64,000 nt of DNA from Rhodoligotrophos appendicifer (GTDB lineage: Bacteria; Pseudomonadota; Alphaproteobacteria; Rhizobiales; Im1), in the NCBI RefSeq assembly GCF_007474605.1, contig NZ_VHKL01000005.1, positions 248,001-312,000 of the forward strand, in the 5' to 3' direction. Shown here piece by piece: positions 1 through 8,119 of the stretch. How positions within the stretch are numbered: position 1 is the first letter of the stretch; each line of letters begins with the position of its first letter. The translations under genes and the position numbers were made by a program. The notes below the pieces were generated by a model. It was not told where the DNA came from. It searched no databases and saw only the letters and a list, made by a program, of their open reading frames with translations.

Positions 1-1
1 T

Positions 2-544
2 GGCCTGGGAGCGTCTGCGGCGACCAATGGCGGCGCCGGCAGCGCCACCACCTTCGGAACGCTCTCAGGGGGCCCCGGAGCGCCCTCCAATGGGGCGATT
101 ACCAACACGGCCACCTCCGGTGGAGCGGGCGGCACGGCGAGCGGTGGTGATACGAACACGGCGGGGTCGGCGGGCACGGCCGGCACGACGAACGGATTCA
201 GCAACGGCACCGGCGGATCCGGAGGCGCCTCGCCCAATGGTGGCGCGACCCGAACCGGGCCCACGGCCTCCGGCGGCGGCGGAGGAGGGGACAATCAAGC
301 GGGCATCGCCGGCAATACACCGGGGGGCGGTGCAGCGGGCGGGGCACGGTGGAGCAACGTCTCGTCCGGCACCCGGCGCTATATCGGCGGCGGAGGGGGC
401 GGCGCGCGCTGCATCAAGACCTATTCGGCTGGAGATCTGCCGATGTCGCCCATCACGATCGTGGTGAGCGACAGCGGTGCCGCGGGAACGGGAGACTATG
501 CCGCCGGCGCCAAGGGTGCCGCCGGCCGGGTCGTCATCACTTAG
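2..544 (+). CDS. Glycine-rich phage tail protein (5' truncated)
   Basis: The reading frame is open from base 2 to a TAG stop with no start codon, so the gene enters from outside the window. About 180 residues are visible. They are dominated by Gly, Ala, Thr, Ser and Asn in irregular GG-containing repeats, including a run of six glycines. They end in a more ordered tail (about the last 45 residues) finishing in GRVVIT. Low-complexity glycine-rich modules with a short ordered C-terminal cap are typical of phage tail fibre or collar proteins. The neighbours downstream (small tail proteins, a fibre, a lysis cassette) support this. A Shine-Dalgarno sequence for the next gene overlaps the stop. The exact role is inferred from composition and position. 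Confidence 0.6.
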   Translation, partial: GLGASAATNGGAGSATTFGTLSGGPGAPSNGAITNTATSGGAGGTASGGDTNTAGSAGTAGTTNGFSNGTGGSGGASPNGGATRTGPTASGGGGGGDNQAGIAGNTPGGGAAGGARWSNVSSGTRRYIGGGGGGARCIKTYSAGDLPMSPITIVVSDSGAAGTGDYAAGAKGAAGRVVIT

Positions 545-556
545 GAGGGTCAGGGC

Positions 557-862
557 ATGGCATCGGTATGGATCACGGAATTTCAGGGGGGCGGGTTCGA
601 GCCCGGCGGGCGGTTCCTGTCGACGGTCGACCGCACCCGGCCGGTGACGACGCAGAAGAAGACGATCGCCGGGGCGACGAAGAGCGATGCCTTCGCGGCG
701 ACCACCATTTTCGTCACGCTGACCTGCGACGTCGCCTTCCATGCGCGGTTCGGCGACACCGATGTGGCGGCGACGACGGATGACGAGCCCTATGCTGCCG
801 GCGAGAAATGCGAGGGTGTGGTGACGCCGGGCGCCTTCGTTTCCGTGATCGCGGCCGTGTGA
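557..862 (+). CDS. Small phage tail-associated protein, unknown function
   Basis: This 101-residue ORF starts with ATG 8 bases after an AGGAGG-like ribosome site that overlaps the preceding stop. The protein has no signal peptide or membrane segment. It is rich in Thr, Val and Ala and looks like a compact beta-strand protein, with alternating patterns such as TIFVTLTCDVAF. Two cysteines are present. It lies between a glycine-rich tail protein and a baseplate-like protein, so a minor virion role is likely, but I recognise no family. Small proteins of this size are common just upstream of fibre genes in alphaproteobacterial siphophages. Confidence 0.55.
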   Translation: MASVWITEFQGGGFEPGGRFLSTVDRTRPVTTQKKTIAGATKSDAFAATTIFVTLTCDVAFHARFGDTDVAATTDDEPYAAGEKCEGVVTPGAFVSVIAAV

Positions 863-908
863 TCAAGGTCGACGAAGCATCGGGCTCCCCTCCGATCTGA
901 GGTAAACC

Positions 909-1232
909 ATGCAGACTTATGATTGGGAAATCTTCAGGGGTGACAGCCTGCCGAGCCTAGAGTTCGGGCCGAGCTTTGTGGACGAAGAGGGCAATGAGCT
1001 GGCCTTTGCCGATTACGATTGGGCGCTGTCCATCAAGCCACCGCGGGGCGCGAAGATCACGCTCACCGTAGGGGATGGACTTACGATTGATGAAGAGGCC
1101 GATACGCTCACCGCTCGGATGACGGCAGAACAAACAGATGCTTTGCCCCTCGGCGGGCTCACAAAGTGGCAACTCCATTCGTCCGATATCACGCCCTATA
1201 TCGGTTCGATTGTAGTGCTGGAACGGGTGTAG
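909..1232 (+). CDS. BppU-N-like small phage structural protein
   Basis: The product is 107 residues from ATG, with a weak GAGGTAA ribosome site. It opens with a pattern around FRGDSLPSLEF, followed by an acidic turn, a WALSIKPP strand, a TLTARMTAEQTDAL segment and a closing strand, SIVVLERV. Order and length resemble the N-terminal immunoglobulin-like domain of phage baseplate upper proteins (BppU family): a domain that begins with an RGD-S/T motif, has a central 'eT..L..G' turn, and presents a measured quantity. The gene sits four bases before the long fibre gene, so it probably joins the fibre to the baseplate. The family match is made by eye and is tentative. Confidence 0.5.
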   Translation: MQTYDWEIFRGDSLPSLEFGPSFVDEEGNELAFADYDWALSIKPPRGAKITLTVGDGLTIDEEADTLTARMTAEQTDALPLGGLTKWQLHSSDITPYIGSIVVLERV

Positions 1233-1236
1233 CCTG

Positions 1237-4173
1237 ATGGGTTTGCCAGTAAAAGCAGTCCGGCGGGTGAGCCTGGGGGTTGAGTTCCCATCCTCGGTTC
1301 CGCGCCAAGGATGGGTGCCAGAAGCAGGCGACGTTAAGGCATCGATTGATGCTGACTTTACCCGTGATCGCTACTGGGACGGGGATGCAGCATCATACTC
1401 GTTCGAAAGGTTCATGGCGAGTAATCGACTTCGGGGCTCTTACGCGCGCGCAGGACAGCGCATCGTTCAACGCCGTCAAGGCTGGGTCGTTGTTCCCGCG
1501 AATGACGATGCGAAGCCATATGATGCTTTGGGGCAGCCAAAGGGCTTTCGCGCCGATGCTTCGCGAACCAACAAATGCACGTGCGCAAAGTACAATCTTA
1601 TTGATCTGACCAATCTCACGAAGGGCGGGGATGCCGCGGCGACTCTTTCTGTCGCCAGCAACCCATCCATGATTTCATCTGCCAAATTCGCAAAGGTGGC
1701 GACGAACGGCAAAGTCTACCGCCTGGACAATTCTAGCGGGGCTTTACCGGCCACTGCCAGCAGCGGCGTGTCCGGCAACACCAATAAGCATTCCGTTCGC
1801 GCCTTGGTTGGAGGCGGTTCCGGGACGATCGGATTGTCGAATGCGGCTGGACAGCAGGAATTTGAGGCTGGCGAACCTCGGTTGATTAAACAAGAGAATG
1901 TCACCCCTGATAGTTCAAGCGTGGGGTGGCAGATCCAGGCTAATGCTGGCGAGGTCATCGACTTCTTGTTCTGCGAGATGGTTGAGGTCGTCGCTCTGCC
2001 TGATGACATCATTGTAGCAAGTTATGCGGCAATGACGGACACCACCGCGCTTGACGTGCTTCAGCTTGGTCCCGTGGCGTTTGGAGGCTTAAACCCGGCC
2101 AATTTCAAGCTCGTTTTAGCCGAGAATGCCGATGATCTCACTGATCTTGTTGGCAGCACGACAACAATTGACGCGCAGGATTTTGCATCAGGAACAGGCG
2201 GTTTTGTTGCGGCAGGCAGCGCGGTAGCGGTGGATGTCTCAGGCGAGCTGCAGATCACTGGCGCTAGCAACTCTACTGTAGCTTCCAAATCCTACACGAT
2301 CACGCCGGGTGAGTTCTTCCGCGTCTCTGTGGCAGGGCGCCGAGGAACCGCTGGAAGCGCGGGAGCGCGTATTGGGAATGCTTTCAACGCGACGACCTAT
2401 GGCGAGTTTAGCTATTCCTCCTTCACCAAAGCGTTACGGTCTGTCATCTTCAAGGCGTCCAGTGCGAACTTGGTCCTGACGCTCGGATATGGCGCCACTG
2501 GGCTGACGACCTTCCACGATGATGTTCTTGTCGAGCAGCTCACCGTGGCTGCCGACCGATCCGTGGCTGCACAGCATCCGGTGGTAATTGGAACGCTCGA
2601 GCGTGTGCTGGTCGCGCCCGGCTCAAGCTTGGCCGGCTATACCGGGTTCTCAGAAAGCAATTATCTTGAGGTGCCCTACAATGCGGCATTCAATTTCGGC
2701 ACCAGTGATATTCACGAGGCGTGTTGGATCATTGGGGAGACCACTGGAGCCTGCGTCTTTACCGACCGCGGCACGCCCGGCGGTCAGCGGCGATATCAGA
2801 TCTCCCAAAATGAGAGCGGGTTTCTTCAGGCTATAATTGCCGACACTGGGGCTGTTCAGTTTGTATCCACGTTCCAGATAAATGACGGGCATCCGCATTT
2901 TATTGAATTGGTGCGGAAGGGAACGACCGCGGTCGAAATTCGATGTGATGGAGAAAGCCAAACCTTTGCCGGCACATCGAAGAGCGTCACGGATACTGGA
3001 ACGGCTACTCTGCGCATTGGTCTGTCGGCAGAGGGCACCAATCCGGCCGTCGGCTTTATCATAGCAGTTGTTCTCGTGCAGTCTTACGCACCAACTGCCG
3101 AAGAGTCAGCTCGAATGTATGAGCAGATGCTTCCCTACTTCACCGAGGGAAAATACGCTGATCCCTTCAACATCGGGCAAGGCTTCCCCTTTATTGGTTA
3201 TGACCCAACGCTGCCTTTAATCATCGTGACAGAAGCTGCTCAGGATTATCTTGGCACGAACGGTATCCGGGCAGAGCTTACCGACGGCACTTCAATTAGC
3301 CGTGCACAGAACTATGTGGGTTCATCAAACGTCCCTGGGCTGTATCTGCAGATTGCGGGAGTCAGCACGGGCAGCACGGGCGAGGGCAACTCGGTTGGAG
3401 CGGGCCAGTATGTGAAGGTTGCCACACGCTTTAAGTCTGGTGCAAATCGCGTCCGCTCGGAGATTTCGTCCGGTAGTGAAGTGGCTACGACGTATATTCG
3501 CCCTCCGCTCAAAGATCTGTTGCTCGGTGCCTCTCGCAGTAGCAGCGCGAATGCGCTCAAGGGCTATCTTAAGCGGGTCACTGTCTATCAGGCCGATCTG
3601 AACAATTCAGAGCTTGATGCTCTTGTTGGGGATTTCCCCCTTTGGACCGATGGTGACAGCTACAATGCGAATGCCGTGGGGCTGGCGAACACTCTGCGTA
3701 GCCTCACTGGCTTACTCCTGATCAATACGGCCATCAGCGGCTCAACCTTGCAGCAGACTGCAGACAGAGTGGAGGCCGACGTAGGCTACCATGCATCAAC
3801 TTTGATAGTCTGGGATGGCTCAGCCAACGGCTATAACACTGTTAGTGAATATGTCGACCAATATGACCGCATCATAGCCGCGCTGGGTCACGATCGGTAT
3901 CTGATCCTGCCCCCAGTTACACCCAGTGGTGGCGATCCCTTCATCAGCAATCAAATATGGGCGCTGATGCAGGAACGGCTCGATGAGACTCGTTTGCTCG
4001 ATCCCATGCCGGCCTTGCTTTCGCTCGCCATATCTCCAGGGGACGACGCAGATGTAGCGGCGGGATGCGTGCCGGCGAGCCTTATGCTCGATACGGTGCA
4101 TCTGACCCAAGCCGCCCTCACCGCAGTAGGCAACGCTGTTGTGGACGATCTCCAAAGTAGAGGATGGATCTGA
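1237..4173 (+). CDS. Phage tail fibre with LamG-like and C-terminal SGNH esterase domains
   Basis: This 978-residue protein starts with ATG at 1237. Residues about 30-110 (DFTRDRYW..., then ADASRTN) resemble phage head-spike/fibre N-terminal domains. The middle (about 470-640) reads as a concanavalin/LamG-like beta sandwich with an EVPYNAAFNFG opening. A second beta-rich segment covers about 650-790. The last 180 residues look like an SGNH/GDSL hydrolase: GDS at 806-808 gives the nucleophile Ser808, SGS follows as block II, and DTVH at 952-955 gives Asp952 and His955. Fibre-borne SGNH esterases remove acyl groups from surface polysaccharides during adsorption; that role here is inference. Base composition is lower in GC than flanking genes. 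The TGA stop overlaps the next start as TGATG. Confidence 0.75.
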   Translation: MGLPVKAVRRVSLGVEFPSSVPRQGWVPEAGDVKASIDADFTRDRYWDGDAASYSFERFMASNRLRGSYARAGQRIVQRRQGWVVVPANDDAKPYDALGQPKGFRADASRTNKCTCAKYNLIDLTNLTKGGDAAATLSVASNPSMISSAKFAKVATNGKVYRLDNSSGALPATASSGVSGNTNKHSVRALVGGGSGTIGLSNAAGQQEFEAGEPRLIKQENVTPDSSSVGWQIQANAGEVIDFLFCEMVEVVALPDDIIVASYAAMTDTTALDVLQLGPVAFGGLNPANFKLVLAENADDLTDLVGSTTTIDAQDFASGTGGFVAAGSAVAVDVSGELQITGASNSTVASKSYTITPGEFFRVSVAGRRGTAGSAGARIGNAFNATTYGEFSYSSFTKALRSVIFKASSANLVLTLGYGATGLTTFHDDVLVEQLTVAADRSVAAQHPVVIGTLERVLVAPGSSLAGYTGFSESNYLEVPYNAAFNFGTSDIHEACWIIGETTGACVFTDRGTPGGQRRYQISQNESGFLQAIIADTGAVQFVSTFQINDGHPHFIELVRKGTTAVEIRCDGESQTFAGTSKSVTDTGTATLRIGLSAEGTNPAVGFIIAVVLVQSYAPTAEESARMYEQMLPYFTEGKYADPFNIGQGFPFIGYDPTLPLIIVTEAAQDYLGTNGIRAELTDGTSISRAQNYVGSSNVPGLYLQIAGVSTGSTGEGNSVGAGQYVKVATRFKSGANRVRSEISSGSEVATTYIRPPLKDLLLGASRSSSANALKGYLKRVTVYQADLNNSELDALVGDFPLWTDGDSYNANAVGLANTLRSLTGLLLINTAISGSTLQQTADRVEADVGYHASTLIVWDGSANGYNTVSEYVDQYDRIIAALGHDRYLILPPVTPSGGDPFISNQIWALMQERLDETRLLDPMPALLSLAISPGDDADVAAGCVPASLMLDTVHLTQAALTAVGNAVVDDLQSRGWI

Positions 4174-4931
4174 TGCGACTGGGGCTCGGGCTATCACTAT
4201 CGATGTCAGCAATTGTGGCGGCGCCTTCAATCGTTCCGCCAGTTACCGATGGCCTCGAAGGCTTTTTCCTTTTCGGAGTAGATGCCGCTGAGTCTGCCAA
4301 GAACTGGGCACCCGGAAAGGCGGATGCTTCAGTGGTGGGCTCGCCAACCTATGGCGACGACTATGCTGTTCTCACCGGCAACGGCGTGGCCTACTTGCAA
4401 ACTCAAGTGGATCACACTGAGGATATGACGTTTATCGCGGTGGCTCGGCCGCTATCGGATGCTGCAGCGAGTCTGATCTCGAACTATCAATCACCAGCGA
4501 CACTCCATGCAGGAAACACAAACGGTTCAGTTTTGTCTTTCAGCACGGGCGTTGGCGCTGATGGCAAGGTGGTGGCAAATTTCGGGAGCGCTTATAACAA
4601 CGCCGGGACAAGCACCCAGGTAACCGCAGCGCAGGCCAATCCAGGCGGCGATATTAATGCGGACTATGCGATCTCTGGCCGTGTTGAAAACGCCACGCGA
4701 GGGAGAACTGTCAATAACCTGACTATGGGGACGGTGAACAGCAACACACCAGGGTCAGTGACAGTAGCAGATATCGGCGGAAAGCTCAGAATTGGAACAT
4801 CCTACAATAGCCAATTAGGCGCCCAAGTTCGGATCTATGCGTCCATCCTGTTTAGCCGTCGACTTTCGGACGAAGAGCTCACAACCCATTACGATTGGCT
4901 TAAAGCCTACTTCTCCGGTTTATCACTCTGA
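4173..4931 (+). CDS. LamG-like (concanavalin fold) phage protein
   Basis: I chose the ATG at 4173, which overlaps the fibre gene stop (TGATG) and has AGAGG about nine bases upstream. An in-frame ATG at 4164 lies too close to that site. The product has 252 residues. A hydrophobic N-terminus is followed by DGLEGFFLFG, GNGVAYLQT, DMTFIAVARP, LRIGTSYNS and an ending RIYASILFSRRLSDEELTTHY. That order is the classic layout of a concanavalin/LamG-like domain, in which the last strand precedes a 'L+.eEi...Y' helix. Such domains bind glycans. Coupling to the fibre gene suggests a fibre tip or accessory protein. The specific ligand is unknown. Confidence 0.65.
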   Translation: MRLGLGLSLSMSAIVAAPSIVPPVTDGLEGFFLFGVDAAESAKNWAPGKADASVVGSPTYGDDYAVLTGNGVAYLQTQVDHTEDMTFIAVARPLSDAAASLISNYQSPATLHAGNTNGSVLSFSTGVGADGKVVANFGSAYNNAGTSTQVTAAQANPGGDINADYAISGRVENATRGRTVNNLTMGTVNSNTPGSVTVADIGGKLRIGTSYNSQLGAQVRIYASILFSRRLSDEELTTHYDWLKAYFSGLSL

Positions 4932-5046
4932 GTCGAAGTTGATAACGTTTTCATTTTGAAAAACATATCCATCTGAAAATACTTTACTTTTCTTCATAAA
5001 CTCGCGCTACATACAAGTGCATACAGTAGGAGTTATGTAACACATG

Positions 5047-5076
5047 TTGACTTATTTTGTGATGTATTTCTATCGT
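5047..5076 (+). promoter_or_regulatory. Candidate promoter of the SGNH moron-like gene
   Basis: TTGACT at 5047-5052 and TATCGT at 5071-5076 are separated by 18 bases, just upstream of the SGNH gene. The whole 4932-5101 gap is strongly AT-rich compared with its flanks. It contains another possible pair, TTGATA at 4939 and AACATA at 4962 (17-base spacing). The -10 match is weak, so the exact box is uncertain. An independent promoter here is plausible because the gap interrupts an otherwise tightly packed tail operon. Confidence 0.4.
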
Positions 5077-5101
5077 GCCCATTGCGAGCGGGGAGGCTCC
5101 G

Positions 5102-5986
5102 ATGGTCAGACAAATTGTTATAGTGACGTTAGCTACAATTGCGGTAGCCGCACTTATGATGGAATGTTTCGTACGTATTAGCGGGGTCGCGGATGTTCCG
5201 CTCTACGAAGCAGATGATCGAATCGGTTACATACCCAAGCCAGACCAAAGTGAAACTCTATTCCTAAAAAGCCACTGGGATTTTAACGACAAGAGTATGG
5301 GTATTTCGCGTCCGTTTGCTGGAGACCCGGAGAGAGATATTCTGTTGGTTGGCGACAGTATCGTTATGGGGACAAACAAATACTATCAAGAGGATAGGTT
5401 GGGTCCCCAGCTCGAGAATATTGTGAAGGTACCGGTATGGCCGATAGGGGCTTCAAGTTGGTCTGTTCAGAATGAAATCGAGTATTTAAAGAGGTTTCCA
5501 GATGTTGCGGGGTCCGTAGCTCGGATAGTGTTTATATTTAACGTTTTTGATTTCCAAGATGACCCTTCGTCTTGGAGAAATCCGATATCCCATCCGCTCG
5601 AGAGGCAATGGTCTCTTGTTTGGTTCTTGGCCGAGAAGTATCTACTGAAGCCAGCTTTTGATCAGGATGAGGTTCTGCGAGTTCAGCGGCGTGACTGGCT
5701 TGATGATTTGAGCTTGATTGCGCAAGCCTTAGATAAGCCTATTGATCTGTTTCTTTATCCGACGAGGGAGGAAATCAGCATTGGTAAGCCGTGCTTTACT
5801 CTCCCAGACAGACTTTCAAAGGTGCCAAACATCACAATTCACTGTATTGGGAAAGATCCTCGTTGGTCAGTTGCCGACTATGAAGACGACATTCATCCTT
5901 TGGCCAACTCTACCCCCAAGCTCGCCCAGATTATTGCAGATAATATTCCTCTTGGGATCTTCGTCGAACAACAGGTCGGCCAATAG
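5102..5986 (+). CDS. Membrane-anchored SGNH-fold protein, moron-like cargo
   Basis: The ATG at 5102 is preferred because GGGAGG lies about six bases before it. A GTG at 5075 would overlap the candidate -10 box. The product is 294 residues. Residues 3-20 form one hydrophobic segment (signal anchor), which would place the rest outside the inner membrane. LLVGDS puts the SGNH nucleophile at Ser86, and DDIHP supplies Asp262 and His265 as a block V dyad. Overall layout resembles periplasmic SGNH acyltransferases or esterases acting on polysaccharides (AlgJ/AlgX-like fold). GC is clearly below that of neighbours, and the gene is bracketed by its own candidate promoter and a terminator, the usual form of a phage moron. 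Altering a surface glycan, and so phage receptors, is a hypothesis. Confidence in the SGNH fold is good; the reaction is unknown. Confidence 0.65.
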   Translation: MVRQIVIVTLATIAVAALMMECFVRISGVADVPLYEADDRIGYIPKPDQSETLFLKSHWDFNDKSMGISRPFAGDPERDILLVGDSIVMGTNKYYQEDRLGPQLENIVKVPVWPIGASSWSVQNEIEYLKRFPDVAGSVARIVFIFNVFDFQDDPSSWRNPISHPLERQWSLVWFLAEKYLLKPAFDQDEVLRVQRRDWLDDLSLIAQALDKPIDLFLYPTREEISIGKPCFTLPDRLSKVPNITIHCIGKDPRWSVADYEDDIHPLANSTPKLAQIIADNIPLGIFVEQQVGQ

Positions 5987-6149
5987 ATGCCCGTCCGGGC
6001 TAGCTACTGATAATCGAAGTGTTTTCCTGGATGCATCGGCGGAGCTGCGAGAGATGGGGGCACCTGATCGAGCCCCGCCGACCGATGCTGAGGTGACGGA
6101 TCAGCACCGCAGATAGCCTACGCTCCTTCTGACTGAATCCACAACAGAT

Positions 6150-6170
6150 GCCGCTTTTGCGGCCTTTTTT
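6150..6170 (+). terminator. Rho-independent terminator after the SGNH gene
   Basis: A GCCGC stem at 6150-6154, a TTTT loop and the complementary GCGGC at 6159-6163 are followed by C and six T residues (6165-6170). This stops transcription from the SGNH gene before the lysis cassette. The gap 5987-6149 contains no credible gene. Confidence 0.8.
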
Positions 6171-6184
6171 ATAATGGAGGGGCC

Positions 6185-6574
6185 GTGACGGGGGCAATCA
6201 CATGGGAATTTCTCACGGCGATCGTCGGCGTGCTCGGGGTGCTGGCGGCGGTCTGGCGGTATCTCGAGGGGAGGATCATTCGCACCGAAGTCAATGCAAA
6301 GCGTGAGGTCGAGAATGCCAAGCGCGAGGTGGAGGCTGCGAAGCAGGCCGTAGAGTATATCCGCAAGGATATGGATAACCGCTTCGGCCTGATGAATACG
6401 ACGATTTCGACCATCCAGGTCATGAACGCCGAGAAATATGCCTCCCGCGAAGTGCTGCGTGAGACCGAGGACCGCATCGTCTCGGCCGTGGAGCGGCTGC
6501 AGACCTCGGTCGATCGGATGGGTGTGCGGATGGACACCATGCGCGACCGGCTGCCGCCGAAGACCGTCGCCTGA
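6185..6574 (+). CDS. Small membrane protein with coiled coil, lysis-cassette associated
   Basis: The frame starts with GTG at 6185, with GGAGGGGCC immediately upstream. The protein has 129 residues: one transmembrane helix at about residues 8-27, then a long charged heptad-like region (EVNAKREVENAKREVEAAKQ) and a second helical stretch to the end. There is no catalytic motif. Its place at the head of an endolysin-spanin cassette suggests a role in lysis, for example as a holin-like or accessory membrane protein. One TM plus a coiled coil is not diagnostic of any holin class, so I leave the function open. Confidence 0.55.
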   Translation: MTGAITWEFLTAIVGVLGVLAAVWRYLEGRIIRTEVNAKREVENAKREVEAAKQAVEYIRKDMDNRFGLMNTTISTIQVMNAEKYASREVLRETEDRIVSAVERLQTSVDRMGVRMDTMRDRLPPKTVA

Positions 6575-6594
6575 GCCTTTAACCGGAGAAACAC

Positions 6595-6783
6595 ATGATC
6601 AAGCGCATTGGCGCTGCGGCCGTCCTGGCCGTGGCGGTGGGATCCTTTTGCCTTCCTCTGCTGGTGGTTTCTGTGCCTGCAGCCCAGCCTCGGATCATCC
6701 AGGGCCCGCCTTATCCGCTTCCGCCGGGCTGGCAGGCGCCCGCCCGGCAGGTGATCCACTACGCCCGCTGCTTCAACGCCTGA
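6595..6783 (+). CDS. Small exported protein in the lysis cassette
   Basis: The 62-residue ORF follows AACCGGAGAAACACATG, giving a reasonable ribosome site. Residues 1-30 form a signal peptide (MIKRIG then a long hydrophobic stretch ending near VPAAQP). The mature part is only about 30 residues, rich in Pro and Gln, with a single Cys near the C-terminus. It sits 20 bases after the coiled-coil gene and 8 bases before the endolysin gene, so it is probably co-transcribed with both. Function is unknown. Its small size lowers certainty, but codon use and spacing fit a real gene. Confidence 0.45.
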   Translation: MIKRIGAAAVLAVAVGSFCLPLLVVSVPAAQPRIIQGPPYPLPPGWQAPARQVIHYARCFNA

Positions 6784-6791
6784 GGTGATCC

Positions 6792-7739
6792 ATGGCTGAA
6801 CCGAAATGGCTGCAGGTCGCGCGACGCTATGAGGGCGAGCGTGAGATTGCCGGCAAAAAGCACAACCCGAAGATCGTGGAGTTCTTCCGCCGCGTTACGG
6901 GCCAGGCGCAGACCGACGAGACGGCTTGGTGCGCAGCCTTCGTCGGCTATTGCCTTGCGGAGGCCGGGCTGCCGAACACCGGTAAGCTGACGGCGCGATC
7001 CTATCTCCAGTATGGCGAGCCGCTGGAGGAGCCGAAACTGGGGGCCATCACCGTGTTCAAGCGGGGCTCCTCGAGCTGGCAGGGGCATGTCGCGTTCTTT
7101 CTGCGGGACCTTGGCAGCAAGGTGGAGGTCTTTGGCGGCAACCAAGGGAATCGGGTGTGCGTCGCCGCCTATGCGAAGAGGGACCTGCTGGGATATCGCT
7201 GGCCCATCGCCGTGAAGCGCGAGGCGGGCGAGCCGCCGCATGACCTGCTGAGCGTGCAGCGGCGGCTGAAGGATCTCGGCTATCACGAGGTCGGCAAGCT
7301 CGACGGACTCATGGGCAATCGGACCCGCACGGCGCTCTATGCCTTCAAGGACAATGAGGGCTTGCCCATCAACGCGGATCTGGATGACGCCACGATCCGC
7401 GCGCTGTTCGTGACGGCGAAGGCCAGGCCCATCGATCCGGAGCGGGCGACGGGCGCGCCTATCGATTCGAAGATCGTGAAGAACAGCAACCGCAGCATCA
7501 CGACGGGTGCCGTCGCGGTGGGCACTGGCATCGTGTCGGGCGCCAAGCCGCTGCTCGACCAGGCCCAGGACACGACGGGCGTGGTGGGGCAGGCGGTGTC
7601 CGTGCTGCGGGACCTCTCCGACATCGTCGGGCCCTGGCTGCCTTACATCATGGTCGCCGTGGGGGCAGGGGTGATGATCTTCGCCGGCCGCGCGCTGCTC
7701 ACGCGGCTGAAGGATCATCGGGAGGGCCGCACGCCATGA
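6792..7739 (+). CDS. Endolysin (TIGR02594-like) with PG-binding domain and C-terminal membrane anchor
   Basis: The product is 315 residues. The N-terminal 140 residues form a TIGR02594/CHAP-like papain-fold peptidase with Cys47 in TAWCAAF and His99 in GHVAFF, expected to cut peptides of the cell wall. A peptidoglycan-binding_1 domain follows at about 148-205 (LLSVQRRLKDLGYHEVGKLDGLMGNRT). After a Ser/Thr/Gly-rich linker, residues about 280-305 form a transmembrane helix followed by a basic tail. There is no N-terminal signal, so export must rely on a holin-type hole or on the membrane helix. The stop overlaps the spanin start as ATGA. Family and catalytic residues are read from the sequence; in vivo lysis is inferred. 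Confidence 0.8.
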   Translation: MAEPKWLQVARRYEGEREIAGKKHNPKIVEFFRRVTGQAQTDETAWCAAFVGYCLAEAGLPNTGKLTARSYLQYGEPLEEPKLGAITVFKRGSSSWQGHVAFFLRDLGSKVEVFGGNQGNRVCVAAYAKRDLLGYRWPIAVKREAGEPPHDLLSVQRRLKDLGYHEVGKLDGLMGNRTRTALYAFKDNEGLPINADLDDATIRALFVTAKARPIDPERATGAPIDSKIVKNSNRSITTGAVAVGTGIVSGAKPLLDQAQDTTGVVGQAVSVLRDLSDIVGPWLPYIMVAVGAGVMIFAGRALLTRLKDHREGRTP

Positions 7740-8119
7740 TCCTGGCTTTCATCCTCTCGCCGCTCGGCCGCGTGCTGGGCCTGGTGCTGGCGCTGCTGGC
7801 GGCGATCGGCGGCATCTATTGGGCGGGCTACTCCAGCGCTTCGAGCAAATGCAATGCGGCAGCACTCGAGGAGGAGATCCGCACGCTGCGGGAAGACATC
7901 CGGATTGCTCGCAATGCGGAAGCGCGGGCGGCCGAGGAGAGTGCTTCGCTTCGCGATATCAATCAGACCCGGGAGAAGACCCTTGATGCTTATGAACAGG
8001 AGCTTGCCGAAGAACGTGCAGCGGAGCCCGAGGTCGTCGTGGTGCCGGGCAAGCCTGCTACTCGCAGCTGCAGCTTCATCCTTAGTCCTCGTGACGCAGA
8101 GCGGGTGCTCGGCCAATAG
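7736..8119 (+). CDS. Rz-like inner-membrane spanin (i-spanin)
   Basis: The 127-residue protein starts at ATG 7736, overlapping the endolysin stop by four bases. A single N-terminal transmembrane helix covers about residues 5-28. It is followed by a periplasmic charged coiled coil (LEEEIRTLREDIRIARNAEARAAEE to about residue 100) and a short tail. This is the i-spanin layout: an inner membrane anchor and coiled coil that reaches through the periplasm to an outer membrane lipoprotein partner to fuse membranes in the final lysis step. The partner gene is embedded in its 3' half in another frame, the classical Rz/Rz1 arrangement. Confidence 0.75.
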   Translation: MILAFILSPLGRVLGLVLALLAAIGGIYWAGYSSASSKCNAAALEEEIRTLREDIRIARNAEARAAEESASLRDINQTREKTLDAYEQELAEERAAEPEVVVVPGKPATRSCSFILSPRDAERVLGQ

